The translations under genes were made by a program, and so were the position numbers. Source: Ancylobacter koreensis (GTDB taxonomy: Bacteria > Pseudomonadota > Alphaproteobacteria > Rhizobiales > Xanthobacteraceae). From it: a stretch of 64,000 nt of DNA. Location: assembly GCF_023016525.1 (NCBI RefSeq), contig NZ_JALKCG010000001.1:1302001-1366000 (forward strand), written 5' to 3'. Each line of letters begins with the position of its first letter. Position 1 is the first letter of the stretch. The notes beneath the pieces were generated by a model that saw nothing but the letters and a program-made list of their open reading frames with translations, had not been told where the DNA came from and ran no database searches. Below, piece by piece: positions 17,272 through 26,396 of the stretch.

Positions 17272-20250
17272 ATGAATCTGAAGCAGGCGGTCGACAGGAC
17301 ACTTCTCGTCATTCCGTCGGTCGATGGCGCGCATCTGCTGGAGAGGATGCTGCCGACCCTGCGGCTGCCCGGCAGCAGCGTGCTGGTCATCGATCAGGGC
17401 AGCACGGACGGCACGGTGGAACTGTGCCACCGCCACGGCGTCGGCGTGCTGCGCACCGGTGAGCGCCTGACCTATACGCAGGCCTGCAATCTCGGCGCGC
17501 GGCTGGCGAGGGCGCGCGGCTGCGCGTTCCTGTTCGTCGGCAACAACGATATCGCCTTCCTTACCGACGTGGTGCGTGAGTGCCTCGCCGAGCTGATCGC
17601 CGATCCCAAGCTCGGCATCGTGGCGCCGGCGCAGATCGTCGTCGACGAGGCGGCGGGCGTGAACGTGCACACCTACCGCGTGTTCTGGAACCTGCATCAC
17701 CGGGTGTTCCAGCACGATACGAGGCCGCCCGCGCCCGGTACGCGGCGGCTGGAGGCGGACTTCTGCGAGCTCACTCTGGCGGGGCTGCGCCTCTCGACCG
17801 TGGACGAGCTGGGCTTTCTCGACGACGATTTCGGCTTCTACCACGAAGACGCCGATTTCGGCTTCCGGCTGCGCGAGGCGGGCTATGGCTGCGCCTATCT
17901 CCCCCAGTCGACCATCCGGCACTGGACGAGCTCGACGATGGGCGCCGGCTCGCCCCGGCAGACCTATTACTCCACCCGCAACAAGCGGCTGTTCGTCGAG
18001 AAGCATGTCACCCGGCAGGTGCTGCACCGCGACCACGGGTCGGCCGAGGTGCATTCATGGGCGCGGATCAACCGCCATCTGCACCGCACCCTCGGCGAGA
18101 TGGGCATGATCAATCCGGCCTGCCCGGAGCTGATCTTCTCGCATCCCGGCACGCGCCCGCTGGATCATCTCTTCACCGTCTGGGAGACCACCCGGTTGCC
18201 CGACCGCTGGCTGCAATATGGCCGGCTCTACCGAACCGTCATGACGACCTCGCGCTGGGGCACGCAGGTACTGCGGCAGGAGGGCTTCGCCAACGCCGCC
18301 TATGTGCCGCTGGGGGTGGAGAGCGACGTCTTCTCGCCCTGGGGCGAGGCGGCGCGCCGCTACGCGCGCAGGACTTTCCTCTGGTTCGCCCATAACCAGC
18401 ACCGCAAGGGCCTCGACGTCATGCTGGCGGCGTGGGCGGATTTCCGCCGGCTGCGCCCGCTGGCGCATCTGGTGGTCATGGGCACGGGCGTGCGCGCCGG
18501 GGTGAGGCATGCCCCGAGCTTCAGCTACCGCTCGCGCCATTTCGAGATCAGCGAGTTCGTCGAGGACGGGCTGTCGATCTATGAGACGATCGTGCCGCTG
18601 AGCGACGAGGAACTGGCCGCCCTCTATCGCGGGGTCGACTTCACCGTCTGCACCTCGCGCAGCGAGGGGTTCGGATTCGTGGTGGCGGAATCGCTCGCCT
18701 GCGGCCGGCCGGCGATCTTCGGCGACTATGGCGGCACGGCGGATTTCCGCTATCCCGGCGCGCTCACCTTCGGGGGGCGTCCGGTGCCGGCGAACTATGC
18801 CGACAAGGGTTTCGGCGATGTCGGCAACTGGTGGGAGCCGGATGTGGAGGGTCTCGTCGCCCGCCTCGTCGAGGCCTACGACATGGACGCGCCGCGCTAT
18901 GCCGCGCTGTCCGCCGCCGGCGTGCGGGCGATGCGGGCGGATTTCTCCTGGCGCAACACCGGCTTCGCCCTGAGGGCCGCGCTGGAGCGGGCCGCGCGCG
19001 CCGGGGAAGGGCCGTTGCCGGTGCCGGAACCCGCGCCCATCTCTCCCACGCCCATCTCTCCCGCGCCGGCCCTCGCCACGTCGTCGCCGGCGGCTCCGGT
19101 CCCGGCCTGCCGCTTCGTCGGCTATGTGGAAGGCGACCTCGGGCTCGGCCAGGCGCTGCGCAACGACATTCTGGCGGCGCGCTCCGCCGGCGTGCCGACC
19201 TCCATCTATCCGTTCAACACCGGCATCGAGACGCGGCGGATCGGCTCGTTTCTTCCCGAGCTGTACGACACCTCGGCTCCCAGTCCCGTCGACGTCATCT
19301 GCGTTGCCACCGAACATGTGCCGCGCGTGCTGGAGGCCGGGGTCATCGGAGCGGGCTACACCATCCTGCGCGCCTATTGGGAGCTGCCGAAGGCGCCCGA
19401 AGCCTGGCGCGCCTGCCTTGCGCGCGTCGACGAGATCTGGGCGCCGAGCACCTTCGTCGCCGAGGCCTTTCGCGGCGTGTTCGACCGGCCGATCCATATC
19501 GTGCCGACGGCGGTCGAGCCGGGCGAGGGGCCGAGGCCCGGCCGCGCCGGTTTCGGCATGGAGGAAGACCGCTTCTATTTCCTCTACAGCTTTGACTACT
19601 ACTCCTCGCCGCACCGCAAGAACCCGCTCGCCCTGCTGTGGGCTTTCCGGCAGGCCTTTCCGATCGGCACGGAAAAGGTCGGGCTGGTGCTGAAGTCGAT
19701 CGGCCCGGCGGCCGCCTATCCCGACGTGCAGCAGGAGATCGAGGCGGCACTGGCGGCCGATCCGCGCATCCTGCGCCTCGACGGCTCGCTGGGGCGCGAG
19801 GACATGCTCGGGCTGATCGGCGCGGCCGATGCCTACGTGTCGCTGCACCGCTCGGAGGGTTTCGGCATCGGCATGGCGGAGGCGATGATGATGGGCAAGA
19901 TCGTCATCGGTACCGATTTCGCCGGCAGCCGGGATTTCCTCAGCGAGCGCACGGGTTTCCCCGTGCCCTATGCGCTGCGGCGGGTACGGCCCGAGGAATA
20001 TGCGTTCGCGCACGGGCAGGTCTGGGCCGAGCCTTCGACCGCCGAGGCCGCCCGCATCATGCGCGCGGTCGTCGAGCGGCCGGAGGAGGCGCATCGGCGC
20101 GCGCGGGAGGGTGCGCGCGCCATCGTGGCGCGCTTCGGCCGCGAGGCGGTGGGCCGCGCCATCCGCCAGCGCCTCGCGGAGATCGGGCCCGGCCTTGCCG
20201 CGCGCGGCGCGCCCTTCCGGGCGATGCCCGCCGCCGCCACGCAGCCCTGA
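17272..20250 (+). CDS. Three-module glycosyltransferase (GT2 + two GT4-like)
   Basis: This 992-residue protein joins three glycosyltransferase units. Module 1 (about 8-240) is a GT-A, family 2 domain with DQGSTDGT and the acidic motif EDADFGFR. Module 2 (about 255-570) is a GT-B, GT4-like domain with the E-x7-E motif in SRSEGFGFVVAES. After a Pro/Ala linker (about 585-615), module 3 (about 620-970) is a second GT4-like domain with HRSEGFGIGMAEA. No membrane helix is seen, so it is cytoplasmic and probably builds several successive linkages of a surface polysaccharide or protein glycan. GAGGGG lies 5 nt before ATG 17272. It is paired with the preceding methyltransferase. Confidence 0.88.
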   Translation: MNLKQAVDRTLLVIPSVDGAHLLERMLPTLRLPGSSVLVIDQGSTDGTVELCHRHGVGVLRTGERLTYTQACNLGARLARARGCAFLFVGNNDIAFLTDVVRECLAELIADPKLGIVAPAQIVVDEAAGVNVHTYRVFWNLHHRVFQHDTRPPAPGTRRLEADFCELTLAGLRLSTVDELGFLDDDFGFYHEDADFGFRLREAGYGCAYLPQSTIRHWTSSTMGAGSPRQTYYSTRNKRLFVEKHVTRQVLHRDHGSAEVHSWARINRHLHRTLGEMGMINPACPELIFSHPGTRPLDHLFTVWETTRLPDRWLQYGRLYRTVMTTSRWGTQVLRQEGFANAAYVPLGVESDVFSPWGEAARRYARRTFLWFAHNQHRKGLDVMLAAWADFRRLRPLAHLVVMGTGVRAGVRHAPSFSYRSRHFEISEFVEDGLSIYETIVPLSDEELAALYRGVDFTVCTSRSEGFGFVVAESLACGRPAIFGDYGGTADFRYPGALTFGGRPVPANYADKGFGDVGNWWEPDVEGLVARLVEAYDMDAPRYAALSAAGVRAMRADFSWRNTGFALRAALERAARAGEGPLPVPEPAPISPTPISPAPALATSSPAAPVPACRFVGYVEGDLGLGQALRNDILAARSAGVPTSIYPFNTGIETRRIGSFLPELYDTSAPSPVDVICVATEHVPRVLEAGVIGAGYTILRAYWELPKAPEAWRACLARVDEIWAPSTFVAEAFRGVFDRPIHIVPTAVEPGEGPRPGRAGFGMEEDRFYFLYSFDYYSSPHRKNPLALLWAFRQAFPIGTEKVGLVLKSIGPAAAYPDVQQEIEAALAADPRILRLDGSLGREDMLGLIGAADAYVSLHRSEGFGIGMAEAMMMGKIVIGTDFAGSRDFLSERTGFPVPYALRRVRPEEYAFAHGQVWAEPSTAEAARIMRAVVERPEEAHRRAREGARAIVARFGREAVGRAIRQRLAEIGPGLAARGAPFRAMPAAATQP

Positions 20251-20260
20251 GCGGGCACCC

Positions 20261-21394
20261 TCAGCCCTTGACGACCGGCTGGCGGCTGGCGCGCAGCGAG
20301 GACATCAGCGGATCGCCCACATCGAGATGCCCCTTCACCAGATGCTTCGGCGTCAGGGCCAGCCAGTTGTTCAGCGAGACGTCCCTGTACTCGCCCGTAT
20401 GGAACACGTTGAGCACGCGCACGGGCTCGTCGCCGATGTTCTCGATGTAGTGGGCCAGCGTCTTGGGGACATAGCCCACATCGCCGGCCACGAAGTCGAA
20501 GGTGCGCGCGTTGCTCACCGCGTCGAACACCGTCATGCGCGCCTTGCCGCTGATGTAGTACTGGATCTCGTCGGCGTCGGGATGCCAGTGGATCTCGCGC
20601 ATGCCGCCGGGTTCGAGGTCGATGAACAGCGCGGCGAGGTTCGTCACCTCGAAGGTCTTCGAATCGACCACCGTGGTGGCGCCGCCGGGATAGGGCGTCG
20701 GGGCGATTTTCGAGGCGCGGAACACGTATTTGTCGGTGAACTCCACCGCGCCGAGCGCGGCGCGCACCTCATCCAGCGGCGGGGGAACGGGCTGGCGGAA
20801 GATGTACTTCTCCGCCGCCGGGATGCCGTCGAACGCCTCGACCGGCACGCCGAAATTCTTCGCCAGAACCTCGCGCGGGGTGTGGGCGAACAGCTCGGTG
20901 ACGAGCAGGGTCTGGTTTTCCGAGAAGTTGCCGTCGTTGAAGACGAGCACGAACTCGGTGCCTTCCTCCAGCCCCTGGATCGCGTGCGGGAAGCCGGCGG
21001 GGGCGAGCCAGAGATCGCCGGGTTCGAGGTCCTCGATCAGCGTGCGGCGCTGGTCGTCGATGATGTAGAAGCGCACGCGGCCCTTGAGCACATAGGCCCA
21101 CTCGGCCTCCTTGTGCCAGTGCATCTCGCGCACGACGCCGGGCGGCAGGCGCATGTTGACGATGGCGAGCTCCTTGAGCGAGCCCATCTCGCGCTGGGTC
21201 ACCTCGCGCGCCCAGCCGCCGTCCTCCAGCCGGTTATGCGCCATGGCGAAGGGGAATTTGAGGTTCGGAATGCCGCCATTGTCGGTGGCGGGCGGCAGGA
21301 AGATGTCGGGGTTCTGCGCCTCGACGGCCGGGTTGCGCGGGCCGACGATGTCGGCGCCCTGCGTGCCGCGTATCGGCTGCTGGAGATCGGTCAT
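20261..21394 (-). CDS. oxdC: Oxalate decarboxylase (bicupin)
   Basis: This 377-residue bicupin most likely converts oxalate to formate and CO2 with manganese. Cupin 1 ligands are visible as H92, H94, E98 and H137, and cupin 2 ligands as H269, H271, E276 and H315. The lid motif SENQ (158-161) keeps the glutamate (E159) that corresponds to the catalytic lid Glu of Bacillus OxdC, which supports decarboxylase over oxidase activity. No signal peptide is present. A DUF1275 membrane protein gene precedes it in the same direction, 40 bases away. Formate could feed a formate dehydrogenase in an autotroph (inference). Confidence 0.88.
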   Translation of the reverse strand: MTDLQQPIRGTQGADIVGPRNPAVEAQNPDIFLPPATDNGGIPNLKFPFAMAHNRLEDGGWAREVTQREMGSLKELAIVNMRLPPGVVREMHWHKEAEWAYVLKGRVRFYIIDDQRRTLIEDLEPGDLWLAPAGFPHAIQGLEEGTEFVLVFNDGNFSENQTLLVTELFAHTPREVLAKNFGVPVEAFDGIPAAEKYIFRQPVPPPLDEVRAALGAVEFTDKYVFRASKIAPTPYPGGATTVVDSKTFEVTNLAALFIDLEPGGMREIHWHPDADEIQYYISGKARMTVFDAVSNARTFDFVAGDVGYVPKTLAHYIENIGDEPVRVLNVFHTGEYRDVSLNNWLALTPKHLVKGHLDVGDPLMSSLRASRQPVVKG

Positions 21395-21434
21395 GGGACG
21401 AATCCTGTCTGTGTGACGAAGAAATGCGCGGGGC

Positions 21435-22202
21435 TCAGGCGAAGTGACCGCCGGCCGAGGGGTCGACGGCGCCGGGCTTCCTGGAGTCCTTCAGGGCGAC
21501 AAGGCCGAGGATCAGCGCGATCGCCGCCGGCAGCAGGATGGCGCCGCTCTGCAACACGTAGTCGCCGACCAGGAAGCCGATGCCGCCGCCCGCCGCGAAG
21601 CCGAGCAGGGTGAGGAAGAAGATGCCGGCCCACATCAGGTTGGGTTCGCCATTGATGCCTTCCCGCCGGAACAGGCCCTGGACCAGGAAGTTGAAGGCCA
21701 TCTGCACCACGAAGGTGACGGCGACCGCGCCGTAGAGCATGCCGTGGTTCTTGTGGAACGCATTGCCCTGCATGCCGGCGACGAAGCTGATCGCGTAGGC
21801 GATGTAGTGCGCGTTCACCGCCGCGCCCGGGTCGGCGACCGCCATATGGGCGAGGTACCAGAGCACGATGAGCATCGCCGCCTGCAGGAACAGGATGACG
21901 GGGGTGTAGATCTGGCCCTTGCGCAGGCGCCGGATCATCAGGATGCCGCAGAAGGCGGAGCCGAGGCCGAAGGCCATGACGGAGAGGAAGGGGAAGGTGA
22001 ACTTGTCCCACTCGCCCTGAGCGAGCCAGTAGCCGCTCTGCACGACGTTGCCGGACTGGACGGTGGCGAAGGTCTGCGCGTTCGGCAGCGTCCAGGCATT
22101 CATCGAGCCCGCCATGAAGGCGAGAAGGAAGCCCACGAACGGGCGCTCCACAAGGGGATACCGGATCTTTTCGGGATGGTCGTGTATGACTGCGGTCGTC
22201 AA
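21435..22202 (-). CDS. DUF1275 (YoaK-family) membrane protein
   Basis: The 255-residue protein has six to seven predicted membrane helices and the DUF1275 signature near its N-terminus (FVGFLLAFMAGSMNAW, TFATVQSGNVVQSG). Family members are putative small-molecule or anion transporters without a proven substrate. The start appears to be TTG at 22202, preceded by AGGGGG about six bases upstream; no ATG is better placed. It is directly upstream of the oxalate decarboxylase gene and probably in one operon, so oxalate or formate exchange is an attractive but unproved role. Confidence 0.85.
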   Translation of the reverse strand: MTTAVIHDHPEKIRYPLVERPFVGFLLAFMAGSMNAWTLPNAQTFATVQSGNVVQSGYWLAQGEWDKFTFPFLSVMAFGLGSAFCGILMIRRLRKGQIYTPVILFLQAAMLIVLWYLAHMAVADPGAAVNAHYIAYAISFVAGMQGNAFHKNHGMLYGAVAVTFVVQMAFNFLVQGLFRREGINGEPNLMWAGIFFLTLLGFAAGGGIGFLVGDYVLQSGAILLPAAIALILGLVALKDSRKPGAVDPSAGGHFA

Positions 22203-22508
22203 GAGAGCCCCCTTTGCCAGATGTCACGCGTCCCGGCGCCTGCCGGTCCGACCGCGTGCGCAGTCGAGGGCTGGCGGACGCAACGAAACGACGACCGGAT
22301 GATGTATCCGCGTCGCTATTTCGACATTACTTCGTTCGTCCTCGCGTGAAATGCGGGTTCGAAATTACGCGAATATTTATCGCAGCGGCCGGAAGCGCCG
22401 GCAACATCCCAAAGGGGACACTTTTCGCGAAGGACCGCCGAGCCGGTTACGTTTTTTTCCGGTATGCCGGGCGGCCCGGCCGCTGTTTCGCGTGAGAGGA
22501 TCGCCAGC
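22203..22508. promoter_or_regulatory. Upstream region of DUF1275-oxdC pair
   Basis: This gap of about 300 bases between lrgB and the DUF1275 gene shows no credible coding sequence. An AT-richer patch around 22315-22385 contrasts with the high-GC surroundings and is the likeliest place for the promoter of the DUF1275-oxdC unit. I cannot name an operator. Confidence 0.3.
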
Positions 22509-23228
22509 TCAGCCCGGCCAGAAGCTCGCCACCAGCGGCACGATCATCGAGGTCAGCAGCGCGGCGATGCCGATGGACATGCCGGCATAGGCGCCGGCGG
22601 TCGCGTTGATCTGCAGCATGCGCGCCGTGCCGAGGCCGTGCGCGACGGTGCCGACGCCGAGGCCGCGCGCCCGCCAGTCCTTCACCCGCGCCAGCCGCAT
22701 CACCGGCCCGTGCAGCAGCACGCCGGAAAGGCCGGTGATGAGGGTGAAGGCCGCCGCCAGCGCCGGCACGCCGCCGACCTCCTCGGTGATGCCCATGGCG
22801 ATGGGCGTCGTCGCCGAATGCACGGCAAGCGACAGCGCCACCTCGCGCGAGGCGCCGAGCATGTAGCCGATGCCGAGCGCCCCCAGCGAGGTGACGAGCG
22901 TGCCGATGGCGATGGCCGGCAGGATTGCCCGCGCGGAGCGGCGGATCGAACCGAGATTGTCGTAGAGCGGCAGGGCGAGCGCCACCGTCGCCGGGCCGAC
23001 GAAGACGCCGACATATTGCGCGCCGCGCATGTAGTGCTCGTAGGGAATGCCGCCCAAGCTGAGCACCGCCACGATCGCCGTCACCGACACCAGCACCGGG
23101 TTGAGCAGCGCGATGCCGCCGCAGCGGCGCTGCAGCCAGCTTGCGCCGACATAGACGCCGAGCGTCAGGGCGAGGCCGAAGAGCGGCGAGGCGCCGATCG
23201 CCGGCAGGTCGACCAATGTCTCCGTCAC
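22509..23228 (-). CDS. lrgB: LrgB/CidB-family membrane protein
   Basis: This 239-residue, roughly eight-helix protein matches the LrgB/CidB (YohK) family: the motifs FVGPATVALALPLY and SLAVHSATTPIAMGI are typical. LrgAB-type pairs are holin-like membrane complexes, shown in some bacteria and plants to export small carboxylates such as pyruvate or glycolate. It starts at GTG 23228, which overlaps the lrgA stop as GTGA, so the two are translationally coupled. In an organism with RuBisCO, glycolate export is a reasonable suggestion (inference), as the plant homologue PLGG1 moves glycolate and glycerate. Confidence 0.9.
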   Translation of the reverse strand: MTETLVDLPAIGASPLFGLALTLGVYVGASWLQRRCGGIALLNPVLVSVTAIVAVLSLGGIPYEHYMRGAQYVGVFVGPATVALALPLYDNLGSIRRSARAILPAIAIGTLVTSLGALGIGYMLGASREVALSLAVHSATTPIAMGITEEVGGVPALAAAFTLITGLSGVLLHGPVMRLARVKDWRARGLGVGTVAHGLGTARMLQINATAGAYAGMSIGIAALLTSMIVPLVASFWPG

Positions 23229-23584
23229 GGCTCGTCCCGGCTCAGCAGGCGCATGGCGAGCGCGGTGGCGGCCATGCCGAGCACGGTGGAGCCGAGGAGG
23301 GCGGCGGCGATGGGCCCGGCCTGCGCCATCAGGCGCGGCAGTTCGTTGATCAGGCCGACGCTCGCCGGCACGTAGAACAGAGCGAGGTTGCGCAGCAGGC
23401 CCTGCCCGGTCTGCTGCATTTCGGGCGCCGGGCCGCGCCGGAAGACGAGCAGCGCCAGCAGCAGCACCATGCCGATGACCGGGCCGGGAAGCGGCACGCC
23501 GGTGACGAACCGCGCGGCCTCGCCGATGACGAGGCAGGCGATGATGACGGTCAGCGATTGCAGCATTCGATCCCTCATGCCCAT
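23225..23584 (-). CDS. lrgA: LrgA/CidA-family holin-like protein
   Basis: This is a small membrane protein of about 119 residues with four helices and the LrgA/CidA motif PLPGPVIGMVLLL near residue 30. It is the partner of the next gene, lrgB, with a four-base GTGA overlap. Three ATG codons (23584, 23578, 23566) could be the start; GGGGAAC precedes the first. Function is as for lrgB: a two-component membrane complex affecting small-acid export or cell lysis. No LytTR regulator gene is nearby. Confidence 0.88.
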   Translation of the reverse strand: MGMRDRMLQSLTVIIACLVIGEAARFVTGVPLPGPVIGMVLLLALLVFRRGPAPEMQQTGQGLLRNLALFYVPASVGLINELPRLMAQAGPIAAALLGSTVLGMAATALAMRLLSRDEP

Positions 23585-23689
23585 GCGTTCCCCGTGCGGC
23601 AGGGAGGCGATGAAGGGTCTACAGGCCCGGACGGCCAAGTGAAGCGAATTGATGTGATCGCAGCCATTCGCCGCGCGTCTGGACGGAGG

Positions 23690-25228
23690 TCATTCGCCGC
23701 GCGGGAAACGCTGCGAATCCTCCAGCACGTTCAGGTCCATATGGTTGCGCATGTAGCGCTCGGAGGCCTTCTGAAGCGGCTGGAAGTCCCAGGGGTAATA
23801 GGCGCCGTTGCGCAGCGCCTCGTAGACGACGTGGCGACGGGCCTGGCTGGCGCGCACCTCGGCGTCGAAGCGCGCGAGGTCCCAGCGGGCGCGCATCGTC
23901 GCCGTCATCGCGGCCAGCACATCCGCGCAGGCGGGGTCCTGCGCCCGGTTCACCAGCTCGTGCGGGTCGTCGTCGAGATTCGTCAGCACGGGCGGGTCGA
24001 GTTCGCACAGGACGAGCTTCCACGGCCCCTCGCGCAGCGCCACCAGCGGCGCATAGGAGCCCTCCGCCGCATATTCCATCGGCACCGGCCCGCGCGGCGT
24101 GCCGCCGGTGGCGGTCGGCACGAGGCTCTCGCCGTCCGTCCACGGCATGACGCCGGAGAGGTCGAGCGCGGCGAGTTCGGCCAGCGTCGGCAGCACGTCG
24201 AGCGTCGAGACCGGCCGGTCGATGCGCCCCGCCGGCAGGCCGGGGGCGGCGATCATCAGCGGCACCCGCGCCGAGCCTTCCAGGAAGTTCATCTTGAACC
24301 AGAGGCCGCGCTCGCCGAGCATGTCGCCATGGTCGGAGACGAACACCACGAGCGTGTTTTCCGCCATCCGGCAGCGCTCCAGAATGTCGACCAGCTCGCC
24401 GATCTTCTCGTCGATATAGGAGATGTTGGCGAAATAGGCCCGGCGCGAGCGGCGCACATCCTCAGGCGTGACATGGCTCTTGGCGTGGTCGCTGGCGAGC
24501 ATCAGGCGCTGGCTGTGCGGGTCCTGCCGCTCGAAGGGGATCGGCGGAACCTCAGGGTCGAGCGCCGGGCAGTCCTCGTAGAGGTCCCAGAACCGTTTGC
24601 GGGCGACATAGGGGTCGTGCGGGTGGGTGAAGCTCACCGTCAGGCACCAGGGTCGTCCGTTTCCCTGCCCATCCTGCCCGCGCGCGAGGTCGTAGAGCTT
24701 GCGGCCGGCGTGATAGGCCACCTCGTCGTCATATTCGAGCTGGTTGGTGATCTCGGCGACGCCCGCGCCCGTCACTGAGCCGAGGTTGTGATACCACCAG
24801 TCGATGCGCTCGCCGGGCCGCGAGTAGTCCGGCGTCCAGCCGAAATCGGCGGGGTAGATGTCGGTGGTCAGCCGCTCCTCGAAGCCGTGGAGCTGGTCCG
24901 GCCCGACGAAATGCATCTTGCCCGACAGCGCCGTGTGGTAGCCGGCGCGCCGCAGGTGGTGGGCATAGGTCGGGATGTCGGAGGTGAACTCCGCCGCGTT
25001 GTCATAGACCCGCGTGCGGCTCGGCAATTGCCCGGACATGAAGGAGGCTCGCGCCGGCGCGCAGAGCGGGCTCGCCGTGTAGCAATTGGCGAAGCGCGCC
25101 GAGCGCGCCGCCAGCGCCTTGAGATGCGGCGCGTGCAGGAACCCGGCCGGCCCGTCGGGGAACAGCGTCCCGTTGAGCTGGTCGACCATCAGGACGAGGA
25201 TGTTCGGGCGGGGGGCGCTCTGGTTCAT
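23690..25228 (-). CDS. betC: Choline sulfatase BetC
   Basis: BetC hydrolyses choline-O-sulfate to choline and sulfate in the cytoplasm, feeding glycine betaine synthesis and giving sulfur. The 512-residue sulfatase has the C-x-P-x-R motif (Cys56-Ala-Pro58-Ala-Arg60), where the Cys becomes formylglycine, metal ligands in MVDQ and SDHGDMLGERG, and a C-terminal extension found in BetC. ATG 25228 is preferred to the GTG nine bases upstream, although neither has a strong ribosome binding site. It lies downstream of choX in the same direction, with the LysR regulator divergent, which is the standard choline-sulfate locus. Confidence 0.93.
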   Translation of the reverse strand: MNQSAPRPNILVLMVDQLNGTLFPDGPAGFLHAPHLKALAARSARFANCYTASPLCAPARASFMSGQLPSRTRVYDNAAEFTSDIPTYAHHLRRAGYHTALSGKMHFVGPDQLHGFEERLTTDIYPADFGWTPDYSRPGERIDWWYHNLGSVTGAGVAEITNQLEYDDEVAYHAGRKLYDLARGQDGQGNGRPWCLTVSFTHPHDPYVARKRFWDLYEDCPALDPEVPPIPFERQDPHSQRLMLASDHAKSHVTPEDVRRSRRAYFANISYIDEKIGELVDILERCRMAENTLVVFVSDHGDMLGERGLWFKMNFLEGSARVPLMIAAPGLPAGRIDRPVSTLDVLPTLAELAALDLSGVMPWTDGESLVPTATGGTPRGPVPMEYAAEGSYAPLVALREGPWKLVLCELDPPVLTNLDDDPHELVNRAQDPACADVLAAMTATMRARWDLARFDAEVRASQARRHVVYEALRNGAYYPWDFQPLQKASERYMRNHMDLNVLEDSQRFPRGE

Positions 25229-25303
25229 GGTCTGCACGCTGGTCTGCGAAAAGAACGGCCGCCGGGCGTCGCGGCACCGGCGGCCACAAGTGGGTCGCGA
25301 GGA

Positions 25304-26245
25304 TCAGAGGCCGAGCGAGGCCTTCACCGCCGGCAGGCCGGGCTTGCCGTCGAGCGTGGTGACGCCCTCCAGCCACGGGCCAAGTGCCTGCGGATTGGCC
25401 TTGAGCCACGCCTTGGCGGCGGCCTTGGGCTCCAGCCCCTCGTCGAGGATCATGCCCATCATGGCGTTTTCGGTCGCCAGTTCGAACTTCAGGTTCTTGA
25501 ACAGCCGCGCGGCGTTGGGGCACTGGGCCGGCCAGCCGGCGCGGGCCAGCGTGCGCACGTCGGCGCCGCCGTAATTGGCGCCGAAATAGGCGTCGCCGCC
25601 GGAGAGATAGGTGATCTTGAAGGTCTCGTTCATCGGGTGCGGCGCCCAGGCGAGGAAGACGATCCAGCCCTTGCCGTTCTGCGCGCGCTTCACCTGCGCC
25701 AGCATGGCCTGCTCGCCCGATTCGACGACCTTCCAGCCCTTCAGGCCGAAATCATTGGCGTCGACCATCTTCTGGATGTTCTGGTTGGCCGGCGCGCCGG
25801 GCTCGATGCCGTAGATCTGGCTGTCGAACTTGTCGGCATTGGCGGCGAGGTCCTTGAAGTCCTTCACCCCGGCCTCGGCGACGTAATTCGGCACGGCGAG
25901 GGTGAACTTGGCGCCTTCGAGGTTCGTGCCGAGCACCTCGACGGCCTTGGCCTCGTTCAGCGCGTCGATGAATTTCTGCTGCGCCGGCATCCAGTTGCCG
26001 AGGAAGACGTCGAGATTGCCGTTCTTCATCGATTCGTAGCCGATCGGCACCGAGAGCGTCTTGACGTCCTGCTTGTAGCCGAGGCCGTCGAGCAGCACGC
26101 CGGCAATGGCATTGGTGGAGGTGATGTCGGTCCAGCCGGGGTCCGACATGCGTACGGTCTGGCAGGCCGGCGCGTCGGCGGCGGCGAGCGGGCCGGCGGT
26201 GAGGAGAAGGCAAAGGGCCGAAGCGGTCAGCACGGAACGGTTCAT
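25304..26245 (-). CDS. choX: Choline ABC transporter substrate-binding protein ChoX
   Basis: This 313-residue periplasmic binding protein has an N-terminal signal peptide (cleavage near PLAAADA) and an OpuAC-like fold. Trp residues in DPGWTDI, GNWMP and LAWAPHP fit the aromatic box that binds the quaternary ammonium of choline in Sinorhizobium ChoX. The partner permease and ATPase (choW, choV) are not present on either side, since betC follows directly. It must therefore use a transporter encoded elsewhere or act alone. Its expression is probably controlled by the divergent LysR gene. Confidence 0.92.
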   Translation of the reverse strand: MNRSVLTASALCLLLTAGPLAAADAPACQTVRMSDPGWTDITSTNAIAGVLLDGLGYKQDVKTLSVPIGYESMKNGNLDVFLGNWMPAQQKFIDALNEAKAVEVLGTNLEGAKFTLAVPNYVAEAGVKDFKDLAANADKFDSQIYGIEPGAPANQNIQKMVDANDFGLKGWKVVESGEQAMLAQVKRAQNGKGWIVFLAWAPHPMNETFKITYLSGGDAYFGANYGGADVRTLARAGWPAQCPNAARLFKNLKFELATENAMMGMILDEGLEPKAAAKAWLKANPQALGPWLEGVTTLDGKPGLPAVKASLGL

Positions 26246-26396
26246 CGGGATACACCTCTGGAAGGAGCGAGAGCCGTGAGATGTTCAAGCAGCCGCCTTG
26301 TGAGGCCTGCGGCATTTCTTGCGTGCCCACATCAGGCCGTTAATTATCGGGGCCTGTGAAGGCGTTCATTTTGGATGCTCGGCATAAGGGTAGTTT
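26246..26396. promoter_or_regulatory. choX / LysR divergent promoter region
   Basis: The 151-bp divergent region contains an inverted repeat CAGGCC (26333-26338) / GGCCTG (26351-26356) spaced by 12 bases over an AT-rich GTTAATTATC core. The overall size and spacing suit a LysR-type site that controls both directions. This is pattern recognition only. Confidence 0.4.

Noticed and set aside
16105-18054. A 649-codon minus-strand frame across the methyltransferase and glycosyltransferase genes
   Set aside because: It spans two genes on the other strand and shows no protein family features.
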